Source of the DNA: an uncultured Eubacteriales bacterium
GTDB taxonomy: Bacteria; Bacillota; Clostridia; Lachnospirales; Lachnospiraceae
NCBI GenBank assembly: GCA_900542465.1
Contig: UQNS01000010.1
Coordinates: forward strand, 1 to 64,000
Direction of reading: 5' to 3'
DNA length: 64,000 nt
In this document: in pieces, positions 16,167 through 25,871 of the stretch
Numbering within the stretch: position 1 is the stretch's first letter
Layout: each line of letters opens with the position of its first letter
Translations under genes and position numbers: made by a program
Notes under the pieces: model-generated
Seen by the model: the letters and a program-made list of their open reading frames with translations, nothing else
Databases searched by the model: none
What the model was told of the DNA's origin: nothing

Positions 16167-17507
16167 ATGAACGAATTACTGGAAAAATGGGATGATATCC
16201 TGACTAAATTAAGGAATGAATATGATATTCACAAGATATCATTCAATACCTGGGTTGCCCCTCTTAAAGTAGTATCTGTTGAAGATAATGTGGTCAAGAT
16301 ATTATGTGAAGAACAAATTGGTCTTAATTATGTGGAAAATCGTTATAAAAAACCTCTGGAAGTTGCAATAAGTGAAGTAATGGGGGATATCTACAAAATA
16401 GAACTCATTTTAAATAATGATACCGAAAAGGACAAACTCCCTTTAAAAAAAGAAGAAAAGTCTCAAAAATCTGAGATCGGGATAAATCTTAATCCTAATT
16501 ATACTTTTGATAAATTTATAGTCGGTCCCAATAATAATCTGGCTTACGCTGCATCAGTAGCCGTAGCCGAATCGCCGGGACAAGTTTATAATCCCCTGTT
16601 TTTACATGGAGGGGTTGGTCTTGGAAAAACTCATCTTATGCAGGCTATAGCTCATTTTATTTTAGAAACGAATCATTCTTTGAAAGTTCTTTATGTCACG
16701 TCTGAAACCTTTACCAATGAACTTATTGATTCCGTAAGAAATCAGAAAAATCAATCATTCAGAGATAAATACAGAAATATAGACGTCCTCCTGATAGATG
16801 ATATACAGTTCATCATAGGTAAAGAGACAACTCAGGAAGAATTCTTCCATACATTTAATGCTCTTTATCAGCTGAATAAACAGATAATTATTACATCTGA
16901 CAAGCCTCCTAAAGAGATGGAAACTCTAACTGAAAGATTAAGGACCCGTTTTTCGGAAGGACTTATCTGTGACATACAGATACCTACCTATGAAACAAAA
17001 ATGGCAATCCTTAATAAAAAAATAGAAGATAAGGGGCAGCAGAATATTCCTTATGAAGTGAGAGACTATGTTGCCAAAAACATAAAATCTTCTATCAGAG
17101 AACTTGAAGGAGCCATTACTAAACTATCGGCCTATGCAGACCTGTCCAGAAGCCCCATAACCTTGGAACTGGCAATGGATGCGCTAAAGGATCTTGTAAG
17201 TCCGGAACATAAGAAAGTTATAACCATCGACCTTATAATTGAAATAGTTGCAGAACATTACTCCATATCCATAGAAGATATTTTATCTAAAAACAGAAGT
17301 GCCCGAATATCTTATCCCAGACAGATAGCAATGTATCTTTGCAGGCATATGACGCAGGAGTCTGCCGTAGACATTGCAAAAAAACTTGGAAAAAATGATC
17401 ATTCAACTATTCTTCACGGAGCTAAAAAAATAAGTGATGATCTTTTGAAAGATGAAAAGCTTAAAACCACCATAGATATTCTTATGAAAAAAATAGATCC
17501 TTCATAA
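16167..17507 (+). CDS. dnaA: Chromosomal replication initiator protein DnaA
   Basis: A 446-residue AAA+ initiator that binds DnaA boxes and melts oriC. Domain I (about 1-85) begins with the family pattern of helices ending in FNTWVAPL. A short charged linker (85-105) is domain II. Domain III has Walker A GGVGLGKT at 148-155, Walker B LLIDDIQFI and an arginine finger region RTRFSEGL. Domain IV ends with the DNA-binding signature DHSTILHGAKKI. Length is normal. It stands alone between two parts of oriC, with its own promoter. Confidence 0.99.
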   Translation: MNELLEKWDDILTKLRNEYDIHKISFNTWVAPLKVVSVEDNVVKILCEEQIGLNYVENRYKKPLEVAISEVMGDIYKIELILNNDTEKDKLPLKKEEKSQKSEIGINLNPNYTFDKFIVGPNNNLAYAASVAVAESPGQVYNPLFLHGGVGLGKTHLMQAIAHFILETNHSLKVLYVTSETFTNELIDSVRNQKNQSFRDKYRNIDVLLIDDIQFIIGKETTQEEFFHTFNALYQLNKQIIITSDKPPKEMETLTERLRTRFSEGLICDIQIPTYETKMAILNKKIEDKGQQNIPYEVRDYVAKNIKSSIRELEGAITKLSAYADLSRSPITLELAMDALKDLVSPEHKKVITIDLIIEIVAEHYSISIEDILSKNRSARISYPRQIAMYLCRHMTQESAVDIAKKLGKNDHSTILHGAKKISDDLLKDEKLKTTIDILMKKIDPS

Positions 17508-17825
17508 GCCTGCATATATATGAAGTTGTTATTTTCAGGAAGAATGTTAATAACTCTGACAAAATTGTGATGACAGAGGTGAAAAGTATGTGATTATGAG
17601 AATATCAACATGATTATTTTTTTATTTAATTCACCATTATTCACACAAAAAACAATTAAACCAAAGCTATATACACCTGTTTATCAATCTCGCTAAGCCG
17701 TTTTATTACTGGCTTAAGGTGGATTATAAACATATTCACTATGACTACTACTACTACGGCTGATAAGATTATATATACATATAGTTTTACACACCAACAT
17801 AGAAAACTGAAAGGAGTTTTAACCC
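17508..17825. other. Main oriC region between dnaA and dnaN
   Basis: This 318-base non-coding stretch has an exact DnaA box TTATTCACA (17637-17645), one-mismatch boxes TTATAAACA (17724-17732) and TTTTACACA (17785-17793), then CTACTACTACTAC (17745-17757), whose complement reads as four 3'-GAT-5' DnaA-trios, followed by the A/T-only ATTATATATACATATAG-like unwinding element (about 17768-17784). This order, boxes then trio then A/T-rich DNA, matches the Bacillus basal unwinding system. Replication is therefore expected to start here. Confidence 0.8.
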
Positions 17826-18938
17826 ATGAAACTTACATTTGAAAAATCTGATCTTGTAAGATGTGTTGGAATAGTTCAGAAAGCTGTTTCAGTCAGAACT
17901 ACTATGAAGATCCTTGAATGTATCCTTATAGATGCATCTGCCGGCAATATTAATTTTACTGCCAACGACCTGGATCTTGGAATTCAGACTCTTGTGCCCG
18001 GAGAAATAATTGAAAAGGGAAGAGTTGCAATAGATGCAAAACTTTTTTCAGATCTTGTAAGAAAGCTTCCTGAGGAGAAGATATCATTTGAAACATCAGA
18101 TGATAACAGCAATATGTGTATTATAAAATGCGATAAGAAGACCTATAAGATACCGGGAATGCCTGCTGAAGAATTTACTTATTTTCCTGAGATAGAAAAA
18201 ACTAATTTCATTAAACTTTCACAGATGTCTCTTAAAGAGATAATAACTCAGACTATATTTTCACTTGCTATCAACGATATAAATCCTATAATGACAGGTG
18301 AATTATTTGAAACAAATGAAAACAGCCTAAGGGTCATCGCTCTTGACAGTCATAGAATAGCTCTCAGAAAAATAGAAATAGATATTTCTGAAAATAAGGT
18401 ATATACGATAATTCCGGGTAAATCGCTTAAAGAGATAGCTGGTATATTAGCCTTGGATGCCGATAAGGAAGTAAATATATATTTTACGGATAAACATGTT
18501 TTATTTGAGTTTGACGAAACTAAAGTTGTTTCACGAGTTATAGAGGGAACTTATCTGAATGTAAATAAGATGTTTTCCACGGATAGTGAAACAAAGGTGG
18601 TTATTGACAGAAAAGCCCTTATAGATGCGATCGACACTGAGATGGTATTTATAAAGGAATCAGATAAGAGACCTATAATATTTGATTTTAAAGATGATTA
18701 TGTAAGACTTTTTGTTAAGTCTACACTTGGTCAGGGAGAAGAAGAAGTTGAGATCGAAAAAGAGGGAGCAGATCTTAAAATAGGTTTTAATCCTAAATTT
18801 TTACTGGATGTTTTAAAAGTTATAGAGGATGAAAAAGTAACTTTATCATTCGTTAATGCTAAGTCACCATGTTTTATAAGGGATGAAAAAGATACATATC
18901 TTTATCTGGTATTGCCTGTTAATTTTACAGAGGAGTAA
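17826..18938 (+). CDS. dnaN: DNA polymerase III beta subunit (sliding clamp)
   Basis: A 370-residue ring-forming clamp that tethers the replicative polymerase to DNA. It has three similar domains; the start MKLTFEKSDLVRCVGIVQKAVS and the end TYLYLVLPV are typical. The start is supported by AAGGAG. It opens a tightly packed dnaN-S4-recF-gyrB-gyrA run, the standard order for Firmicutes. Confidence 0.98.
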   Translation: MKLTFEKSDLVRCVGIVQKAVSVRTTMKILECILIDASAGNINFTANDLDLGIQTLVPGEIIEKGRVAIDAKLFSDLVRKLPEEKISFETSDDNSNMCIIKCDKKTYKIPGMPAEEFTYFPEIEKTNFIKLSQMSLKEIITQTIFSLAINDINPIMTGELFETNENSLRVIALDSHRIALRKIEIDISENKVYTIIPGKSLKEIAGILALDADKEVNIYFTDKHVLFEFDETKVVSRVIEGTYLNVNKMFSTDSETKVVIDRKALIDAIDTEMVFIKESDKRPIIFDFKDDYVRLFVKSTLGQGEEEVEIEKEGADLKIGFNPKFLLDVLKVIEDEKVTLSFVNAKSPCFIRDEKDTYLYLVLPVNFTEE

Positions 18939-18943
18939 TTAAG

Positions 18944-19171
18944 TTGGATATCGTAGAGATTAATTCGGAGTTTATAAAACTCGGTCAGGCTCTTAAATTA
19001 GCTGGTCTCGTAGATAACGGAGGTCTTGCAAAGGCTGTTATAAATGATGGTCTGGTAAGTGTCGATGGTGAAGTAGATACGAGACGCGGGAGAAAACTGT
19101 TTGGCGGAGAAGTTGTTGAATTTGAGGGCCAGCAAGTTAAGGTCATAAATAATGTACATAGAAACGATTGA
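18944..19171 (+). CDS. S4-domain RNA-binding protein (YaaA/RlbA type)
   Basis: A 75-residue protein starting with TTG at 18944 after AGGAG. It is a single S4 domain: FIKLGQALKLAGLVDNGGLAK, VINDGLVSVDGEVDTRRGRKL and a closing beta strand. Such proteins between dnaN and recF are conserved in Firmicutes and are thought to act in ribosome assembly. The 3' end overlaps the recF start by 20 bases, so the two are probably translationally coupled. Confidence 0.93.
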   Translation: MDIVEINSEFIKLGQALKLAGLVDNGGLAKAVINDGLVSVDGEVDTRRGRKLFGGEVVEFEGQQVKVINNVHRND

Positions 19172-20297
19172 ATTAAAAGACTTTAGGAATTATGAATATC
19201 TGAAAACAAGTTTTGATAAGCATATAAATCTTATTTATGGGGATAATGCTCAGGGTAAGACGAATATTCTTGAGGCAATTTATATGGCTTCTACAGCCAG
19301 ATCCCACAGATCGACAAAGGATGAAGAACTTATCAGAATTGAAAATTTTGATGAGATCGGAAATATGGAAAGTATGTCGGATCCCTCACTTACAGATGCT
19401 CATATAAAGCTGATAGTTCAGAAGGAATTTACATCAGACAGGATCGATATACATATAAAAAAAAATAAACAAAAAGGTATAGCTATAAATGGGGTTTCCC
19501 TAAGAAGATCATCAGAATTATTCGGTCATCTTCAGGTCGTATTTTTTTATCCGGAAGATCTGGATATAATCAGAAGAGGCCCCAATGTAAGAAGGCATTT
19601 TTTAGATATTGATATAAGCAGAGTAGATAAGGTTTATCTTAGTGGACTTATAGACTATAATAAGTTATTAGAATCCAGAAATAAACTTTTAAAAAATATT
19701 GTTTTTCGAAACAGAGATGGAGATAGACAAACTCTGGAAATAATAGATGCCCAGCTTGTCAGATGCGGAAAGAATGTAATTCTTGGACGAAGAAATTATC
19801 TTGAAAAGATCAATGTATTAACTGAAAAGATCCACAGGGATCTGAGCGGAAGCAATGAAAAGTTAAAAATAGTATATCAGCCTTCAACTGATATAGACCT
19901 GTTTGAAGCAGATCTGGAAAAATCAAAAGAAAAAGATCTGAAAACAGGAATGACAGGTGTTGGCCCTCACAGGGATGATTTTACATTTTTTATAAATGGG
20001 AAAGATGTAAAGAAATTCGGTTCTCAGGGACAGAAGAGAACGGCAGCTCTCAGTCTTAAACTTTCGCAGATCGATATCGCAAAAAATGAAACTGGAGAGA
20101 TGCCTGTACTTTTGCTTGATGATGTTTTGTCTGAACTGGATTCGTCAAGGCAAGAATATTTACTAAAATGTATTGGAAATATGCAGACAATAATTACCTG
20201 TACCGGACAGGATGAATGGATAAAGTCAAGAATGTCGGTAGATAAAGTATTCAGAGTCAAAAAAGGCAAGGTAATCGAAGATAGTCAGGAGGTATAA
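19152..20297 (+). CDS. recF: DNA replication and repair protein RecF
   Basis: A 381-residue SMC-like ATPase that helps load RecA at gaps. Walker A is YGDNAQGKTNILEAIY near residue 30; GPHRDD and the signature-like SQGQKRTAALSLKL lie near 275-300; Walker B is LLLDDVLSELD near 320. Length is normal. It overlaps the S4 gene and ends two bases before the gyrB GTG. Confidence 0.97.
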   Translation: MYIETIELKDFRNYEYLKTSFDKHINLIYGDNAQGKTNILEAIYMASTARSHRSTKDEELIRIENFDEIGNMESMSDPSLTDAHIKLIVQKEFTSDRIDIHIKKNKQKGIAINGVSLRRSSELFGHLQVVFFYPEDLDIIRRGPNVRRHFLDIDISRVDKVYLSGLIDYNKLLESRNKLLKNIVFRNRDGDRQTLEIIDAQLVRCGKNVILGRRNYLEKINVLTEKIHRDLSGSNEKLKIVYQPSTDIDLFEADLEKSKEKDLKTGMTGVGPHRDDFTFFINGKDVKKFGSQGQKRTAALSLKLSQIDIAKNETGEMPVLLLDDVLSELDSSRQEYLLKCIGNMQTIITCTGQDEWIKSRMSVDKVFRVKKGKVIEDSQEV

Positions 20298-20299
20298 GG

Positions 20300-22363
20300 G
20301 TGGCTAATCAGCAACAATACGGAGGAGACCAGATACAGGTCCTTGAAGGTCTTGAGGCTGTAAGAAAAAGACCTGGCATGTACATTGGAACCACTTCCTC
20401 AAGAGGATTGCATCATTTAGTATATGAGATCGTAGATAATGCTGTAGATGAAGCACTTGCAGGATATTGCGATACTGTTTATGTAACGATACACAAGGAT
20501 AATTCTATAACGGTTGAAGACAATGGAAGAGGTGTACCTGTTGATATCAATCATAAGACAGGAAGACCGGCGGTAGAAGTAGTATATACAGTCCTTCATG
20601 CCGGAGGAAAATTTGGAGGAGGAGGATACAAGGTATCCGGAGGACTCCATGGTGTAGGTGCTTCAGTCGTTAATGCCTTATCAGAATGGATGGAAGTCAC
20701 TGTAAAAAGAGATGGAAAAATACATCAGCAGAAGTATGCAAGGGGCAAGATCCTTACAGACCTAACTGTTATAGGAGAATGTGACCTGACAGACACAGGA
20801 ACTAAAGTAACATTTCTTCCTGATAAAGAAATATTTAATCAGACGACCATTTATGATTTTGATGTTTTAAAAACAAGATTAAGGGAGATGGCGTTTCTTA
20901 CCAAGGGTCTTAAGATCGTTTTGTGTGATGAGAGAACAGACGCGGAAATAAAAGATCAGATAAGAAAAGAAAAAACACTTAAATCGGGAGATGATTACAC
21001 GGAAGAAGCTTCCGAATCTCAGGAAAAGGATGAATCTTCAGAAGAAGTCAGATATTCATCAGATCAGGAAGAGTCAGGCAGGAAGAAAGAAGAGACATTT
21101 TTCTATGAGGGCGGCATAAAAGAGTTCGTCGAATATCTTAACAGGGCTAAAGAACCCTTGTACAGAGAGATCATCTATTGTGAAGGGATCAAGGATAAGA
21201 TTACCGTAGAAGTGGCATTTCAGCATAATGACGGATATTCTGAAATGATAGAAGCCTTTGCCAATAATATTAATACTCCTGACGGCGGCATGCATCTTAC
21301 AGGCTTTAAGAATGCTATAACGAAAACATTTAATGATTATGCAAGAAAGAATAAGGTCCTTAAGGAAGGGGAGCCTGCTCTTTCAGGTGAAGATATTCGT
21401 GAGGGTCTCACTGCAATAATCAGCGTAAAAATAGAGAATCCTCAGTTTGAAGGACAGACAAAGCAGAAGCTTGGTAATGCTGAAGCAAGAAGCGCCGTAG
21501 AATCCGTTGTTACGGAGCAGCTGACTTATTTTCTTGAACAGAATCCAAATGTAGCAAAGAATATCTGCGAAAAATCATTACTCGCGCAGAGAGCGAGAGA
21601 AGCTGCCCGCAAGGCCAGAGATCTTACACGAAGAAAATCAGTTCTGGAAAATTCAGGTCTTCCGGGTAAACTTGCCGACTGTTCAGACAAGGATCCTGAA
21701 AAGTGTGAGATCTATATCGTAGAGGGAGATTCTGCAGGAGGTTCGGCTAAGAAGGCAAGGACTCGAGCGACTCAGGCTATCCTTCCACTCCGCGGAAAGA
21801 TCCTTAATGTTGAAAAAGCCCGATTAGACAGAGTGTTGGAAAATGAAGAGATAAGAGCAATGATCACAGCCTTCGGAACGGGTATCCATGAAGATTTCGA
21901 TATATCTAAGCTCAGATATGGAAAGATCATTATAATGACGGATGCCGACGTGGATGGAGCTCATATAGCCACTCTTTTACTTACATTCTTCTACAGGTTT
22001 ATGCCGCAGCTTATTAAGGATGGGCACGTATACCTTGCACAGCCGCCGCTTTTTAAGGTGGAGAAGAATAAAAAGGTCTGGTATGCATACTCAGATGAAG
22101 AACTTTCAGGGATCATCGATGAAATAGGGCGTGATCAGAATAACCGTATTCAGAGATATAAAGGTCTTGGTGAGATGGATGCTGAGCAGCTTTGGGAAAC
22201 AACTATGGATCCAGAGAGAAGAATACTTCTCAGGGTAAATATAGATGAGGATTCAGAGTCAGAAGTTGATGTAACCTTCTCAACGCTTATGGGAGATAAG
22301 GTAGAACCAAGAAGAGAATTTATTGAAGCTAATGCTAAGTATGTAAAGAATCTTGATATTTAA
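20300..22363 (+). CDS. gyrB: DNA gyrase subunit B
   Basis: A 687-residue ATPase subunit of gyrase, starting with GTG after AGGAGGTATAAGG. The GHKL ATPase site is EIVDNAVDEALAGY (44-57) and VEDNGRGVPVD (72-82), with GGLHGVGASVVNALS. The TOPRIM domain has EGDSAGGSAKKAR and MTDADVDGAHI. It is about 45 residues longer than typical clostridial GyrB owing to an acidic, Ser/Glu-rich insertion at about 216-265 in the transducer region. It works with GyrA, whose gene follows 39 bases later. Confidence 0.98.
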   Translation: MANQQQYGGDQIQVLEGLEAVRKRPGMYIGTTSSRGLHHLVYEIVDNAVDEALAGYCDTVYVTIHKDNSITVEDNGRGVPVDINHKTGRPAVEVVYTVLHAGGKFGGGGYKVSGGLHGVGASVVNALSEWMEVTVKRDGKIHQQKYARGKILTDLTVIGECDLTDTGTKVTFLPDKEIFNQTTIYDFDVLKTRLREMAFLTKGLKIVLCDERTDAEIKDQIRKEKTLKSGDDYTEEASESQEKDESSEEVRYSSDQEESGRKKEETFFYEGGIKEFVEYLNRAKEPLYREIIYCEGIKDKITVEVAFQHNDGYSEMIEAFANNINTPDGGMHLTGFKNAITKTFNDYARKNKVLKEGEPALSGEDIREGLTAIISVKIENPQFEGQTKQKLGNAEARSAVESVVTEQLTYFLEQNPNVAKNICEKSLLAQRAREAARKARDLTRRKSVLENSGLPGKLADCSDKDPEKCEIYIVEGDSAGGSAKKARTRATQAILPLRGKILNVEKARLDRVLENEEIRAMITAFGTGIHEDFDISKLRYGKIIIMTDADVDGAHIATLLLTFFYRFMPQLIKDGHVYLAQPPLFKVEKNKKVWYAYSDEELSGIIDEIGRDQNNRIQRYKGLGEMDAEQLWETTMDPERRILLRVNIDEDSESEVDVTFSTLMGDKVEPRREFIEANAKYVKNLDI

Positions 22364-22402
22364 ATTACCATTCCGGATTGCCTAAGAAAACGGAGAATGT
22401 AA

Positions 22403-24943
22403 ATGGATGAACATATTTTTGATAAAATAAATGAAGTCGACATGAAGAAGACCATGGAGACTTATTACATTGATTATGCCATGAGCGTTATAGCGGCTCG
22501 TGCGCTTCCGGATGTAAGAGATGGTCTGAAGCCGGTACAGAGAAGAATACTATTCTCTATGATCGAACTCAATAATGGTCCTGATAAACCACACAGAAAA
22601 TGTGCGCGTATCGTCGGTGATACCATGGGTAAATATCATCCGCATGGGGATTCTTCGATCTATGAAGCCTTGGTGAAGCTGGCCCAGGATTTTTCAACAA
22701 GATACCCTCTGGTCGACGGACATGGAAATTTCGGATCTGTTGACGGTGACGGCGCAGCGGCCATGCGATATACAGAAGCAAGACTCAGTAAGATCTCTAT
22801 GGAGATGCTTGCAGATATCAGCAAGGATACTGTAGATTTTATACCGAACTTCGATGAGACAGAGAAAGAGCCTACTGTACTGCCTGCAAGATATCCTAAT
22901 CTTCTTGTAAACGGAACAAGCGGTATCGCCGTAGGTATGGCAACTAATATACCGCCTCACAATCTGGGTGAGATCATAAATGCAGTTGTCAGGATCATAG
23001 ACAATATTGTGGAAAAAGATTCCGATACGGAAATAGAAGAACTGATGGATATCGTAAAAGGGCCTGATTTTCCGACAGGAGCGACTGTAATAGGTAAAGC
23101 CGGGGTTGAAGAAGCCTACAGGACCGGAAGAGGAAAGATCAGGGTCCGTGCGGTAACTGACATTGAGCCGATGACGAATGGTAAGAACAGGATCATAGTT
23201 ACAGAACTCCCTTACATGGTAAATAAGGCACGACTTATTGAAAAAATAGCTGATCTTGTAAAAGATAAGAGGATAGACGGCATTACAGAGCTCAGGGATG
23301 AGTCGGACAGAACAGGTATGCGTATATGCATAGAGTTAAGAAGAGATGTTAATGCAAACGTGCTTCTTAATCAATTGTACAAGCACACTCAGCTGCAGGA
23401 TACATTTGGCGTGATCATGCTTGCTTTGGTAAACAATGAACCAAAGGTCCTTAATCTCAAAGAAATGCTCGTTCACTACCTGAGTCATCAGGAAGAAGTA
23501 GTGACCAGAAGGACCAGATATGATCTTAACAAGGCTGAAGAGAGAGCGCATATTCTCGAAGGATTGATAATAGCGCTGGATAATATAGATAGGGTCATAT
23601 CGATCATCAGAGGCTCAGAGACCGTAGCTGAGGCGAAAGAAGGTCTTTGTACTGAGTTCAGACTCACAGATGCCCAAGCTCAGGCTATCGTTGATATGCG
23701 TCTTAGAGTCCTTACGGGACTTGAAAGAGAAAAGCTGGAAACGGAACTGAAAGAACTTCTTGAGAAGATCAAATATTTCAAGGAGATCCTTGCAGACAGG
23801 AAAAAGCTTCTTGGCGTGATCAGAGAAGAGATAAGCCTGATATCTGAGAAGTACTCAGATGAGAGACGTACTCAGATCAACTTTGACGAGTTCGATCTGA
23901 ATGATGAGGATCTTATACCAGATGTTCCAATCGTTATTTCAAGAACTAATCTAGGATATATAAAGAGGCAGACGCCTGATAACTTTAAAGCCCAGAAACG
24001 CGGCGGTAAAGGGATCAAGGGAATGCAGACGATAGATGAGGATTATATACAGGATCTTTTCATGACCACCACTCATCATGCCCTTACATTCTTTACAAGC
24101 AAGGGAAGGGTCTATAAACTTAAAGCTTATGAAATTCCTGAAAGTTCACGGACATCGAGAGGTACGGCGATCATCAATCTGCTGCAGCTGCAGCCTGATG
24201 AGAAGATCACGGCGATAATTCCGATAGATCTGAAAAATATCAGTGAAGAAGATTATCTTTTCATGGCAACAAAGAAGGGTATCGTAAAGAAAACTGAAAT
24301 ATCCAACTTTGCAAATATCCGTAAGATAGGCATACAGGCAATTACACTTCGAGAGGACGATGAACTCATAGGTGTAAAAATGACTGATGGCAGCAAGAAT
24401 ATCGCAATGATATCCAGAAATGGTCTGAGTATCTGTTTTGATGAGTCAGATGTAAGGGATATGGGCCGAAATGCCATGGGTGTTAAGGGAATGACGCTTG
24501 AAGAGGATGATGAGATAGTTTCAATGCAGGTGTTCCCGGTAACTGATGAAAGCGGTGCAGAGGCTTCGACAATGCTCTACGTCTCAGAATTCGGTCTTGG
24601 AAAAAGGACTGAAATAGGTGAATATAAGATACAGAAGCGAGGCGGCAAGGGCCTTATCTGCTACAAGGCAAATGAAAAAAGCGGTAAGCTCATCGGAGCC
24701 AAGATGGTAGGAGATGGGAATGAACTCATGATTATTACGACAGAGGGGATCCTTATTCGTCTCCGTTGTGAGGAGATACCTGTAGTTGGCAGATCTACGA
24801 CAGGAGTTAAGCTCATTAATCTGGACAAGGGCGTAAGCGTGGCGACTATAGCCAAAATGCGCAGTATTCCGGAAGATGAAGAAGATGCACAAGCTGAAGA
24901 AGAGGCTGATTCCGAGGATAATGAAACTTCTGTAGAAGAATAA
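22403..24943 (+). CDS. gyrA: DNA gyrase subunit A
   Basis: An 846-residue subunit carrying the catalytic tyrosine (Y123 in AAAMRYTEAR). The quinolone-determining region reads HPHGDSSIYEALV, with serine and glutamate at positions matching E. coli 83 and 87, i.e. a susceptible-type sequence. The C-terminal beta-pinwheel has two GyrA-box sequences, QKRGGKGIKG near 535 and QKRGGKG near 745. A glutamate-rich tail follows. A strong terminator comes six bases after the stop. Confidence 0.98.
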   Translation: MDEHIFDKINEVDMKKTMETYYIDYAMSVIAARALPDVRDGLKPVQRRILFSMIELNNGPDKPHRKCARIVGDTMGKYHPHGDSSIYEALVKLAQDFSTRYPLVDGHGNFGSVDGDGAAAMRYTEARLSKISMEMLADISKDTVDFIPNFDETEKEPTVLPARYPNLLVNGTSGIAVGMATNIPPHNLGEIINAVVRIIDNIVEKDSDTEIEELMDIVKGPDFPTGATVIGKAGVEEAYRTGRGKIRVRAVTDIEPMTNGKNRIIVTELPYMVNKARLIEKIADLVKDKRIDGITELRDESDRTGMRICIELRRDVNANVLLNQLYKHTQLQDTFGVIMLALVNNEPKVLNLKEMLVHYLSHQEEVVTRRTRYDLNKAEERAHILEGLIIALDNIDRVISIIRGSETVAEAKEGLCTEFRLTDAQAQAIVDMRLRVLTGLEREKLETELKELLEKIKYFKEILADRKKLLGVIREEISLISEKYSDERRTQINFDEFDLNDEDLIPDVPIVISRTNLGYIKRQTPDNFKAQKRGGKGIKGMQTIDEDYIQDLFMTTTHHALTFFTSKGRVYKLKAYEIPESSRTSRGTAIINLLQLQPDEKITAIIPIDLKNISEEDYLFMATKKGIVKKTEISNFANIRKIGIQAITLREDDELIGVKMTDGSKNIAMISRNGLSICFDESDVRDMGRNAMGVKGMTLEEDDEIVSMQVFPVTDESGAEASTMLYVSEFGLGKRTEIGEYKIQKRGGKGLICYKANEKSGKLIGAKMVGDGNELMIITTEGILIRLRCEEIPVVGRSTTGVKLINLDKGVSVATIAKMRSIPEDEEDAQAEEEADSEDNETSVEE

Positions 24944-24949
24944 AAACCA

Positions 24950-24990
24950 GCCTTAAGGTCTGAAGACAGACTTTAAGGCTTTTAGTTTTT
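24950..24990 (+). terminator. Terminator after gyrA, abutting the next gene
   Basis: Stem GCCTTAAGGTCTG/CAGACTTTAAGGC (one G-T pair), 4-base loop, then TTTTAGTTTTTT. Only 16 bases separate it from the next ATG, leaving no room for a promoter. Confidence 0.92.
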
Positions 24991-25006
24991 TAGAAAAGAG
25001 AAAAAA

Positions 25007-25861
25007 ATGAGGGAAATAAGCCTTATAGAAGTTACAAAAAATATCAGAGAAATGTGTATAGAGGCTAATTATTTTCTTGAAGAAGATGTAAAGAAGGCCT
25101 TAAACAGAGCATGCAAAACAGAAAGTTCACCAATTGGAATTTCCGTATTGGAACAGCTTGAGGAAAATCTTGAGATCTCCGAAAAAGAAATGATCCCAAT
25201 ATGTCAGGATACGGGAATGGCGGTTATATTCCTGGAGATAGGTCAGGATGTACATTTGGTCGATGGAGACCTGTCAGAGGCGGTAAATGAAGGTGTCAGA
25301 CAGGGTTATGAGGAAGGTTTTTTAAGAAAATCCGTAGTGAATGATCCTCTTGAAAGAGTAAATACAGGTGATAACACGCCTGCGATCATCCATACGGAGA
25401 TCGTTCCTGGGGATAAAGTAAAGATTTCTCTTTCACCTAAAGGCTTTGGAAGCGAGAACATGAGCAGGATATTTATGCTTAAGCCCGCCGACGGGCTCGA
25501 AGGAGTAAAAAAGTCTGTTCTCAGAGCCGTAGAGGAGGCAGGGCCCAATGCCTGTCCTCCATTTGTAGTTGGTGTAGGTATAGGGGGAGATTTTGAAAAA
25601 GCTGCTATTCTTTCTAAAAAGGCGCTGATGAGAGAGTTATCTACAGGTTATGAGAGTACATACAGGCAGGATTATGTGGATGATCTTGAAGAGGAGCTTC
25701 TCAAAGAGGCCAATGAACTTGGGCTGGGTCCAGCAGGTCTGGGCGGAAAGAATACGGTCCTTGCTGTAAATATTGAAACCTATCCGACGCATATAGCCGG
25801 TCTGCCGGTAGCCGTAAATATATGCTGTCACGTCGACAGACATAAATCTAGGATAATCTGA
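25007..25861 (+). CDS. Class I fumarate hydratase / L-tartrate dehydratase alpha subunit
   Basis: A 284-residue Fe-S hydro-lyase subunit (FumA N-terminal/TtdA family). It has PICQDTGMAVIFLEIG, with the first cluster cysteine, GDNTPAIIHTEIVPGD, PKGFGSENMSR, NACPPFVVGVGIGGDFEKAA, and a third cysteine near the C-terminus (NICCHVDRH). With its beta partner it interconverts malate and fumarate, or dehydrates tartrate, using a [4Fe-4S] cluster; the two activities cannot be separated from sequence, but fumarase is more likely in an anaerobe. Its Shine-Dalgarno is poor (AAAAGAGAAAAAA). Confidence 0.92.
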   Translation: MREISLIEVTKNIREMCIEANYFLEEDVKKALNRACKTESSPIGISVLEQLEENLEISEKEMIPICQDTGMAVIFLEIGQDVHLVDGDLSEAVNEGVRQGYEEGFLRKSVVNDPLERVNTGDNTPAIIHTEIVPGDKVKISLSPKGFGSENMSRIFMLKPADGLEGVKKSVLRAVEEAGPNACPPFVVGVGIGGDFEKAAILSKKALMRELSTGYESTYRQDYVDDLEEELLKEANELGLGPAGLGGKNTVLAVNIETYPTHIAGLPVAVNICCHVDRHKSRII

Positions 25862-25871
25862 GAGGATCATT

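Noticed and set aside
17743..17757. Trinucleotide run CTACTACTACTAC as a microsatellite
   Set aside because: Its position between DnaA boxes and A/T-rich DNA makes a DnaA-trio function the better explanation.
18522..18540. parS-like GTTGTTTCACGAG inside dnaN
   Set aside because: Only the left half matches; the right half reads AGTTATA instead of GTGAAACA, so it is probably chance.
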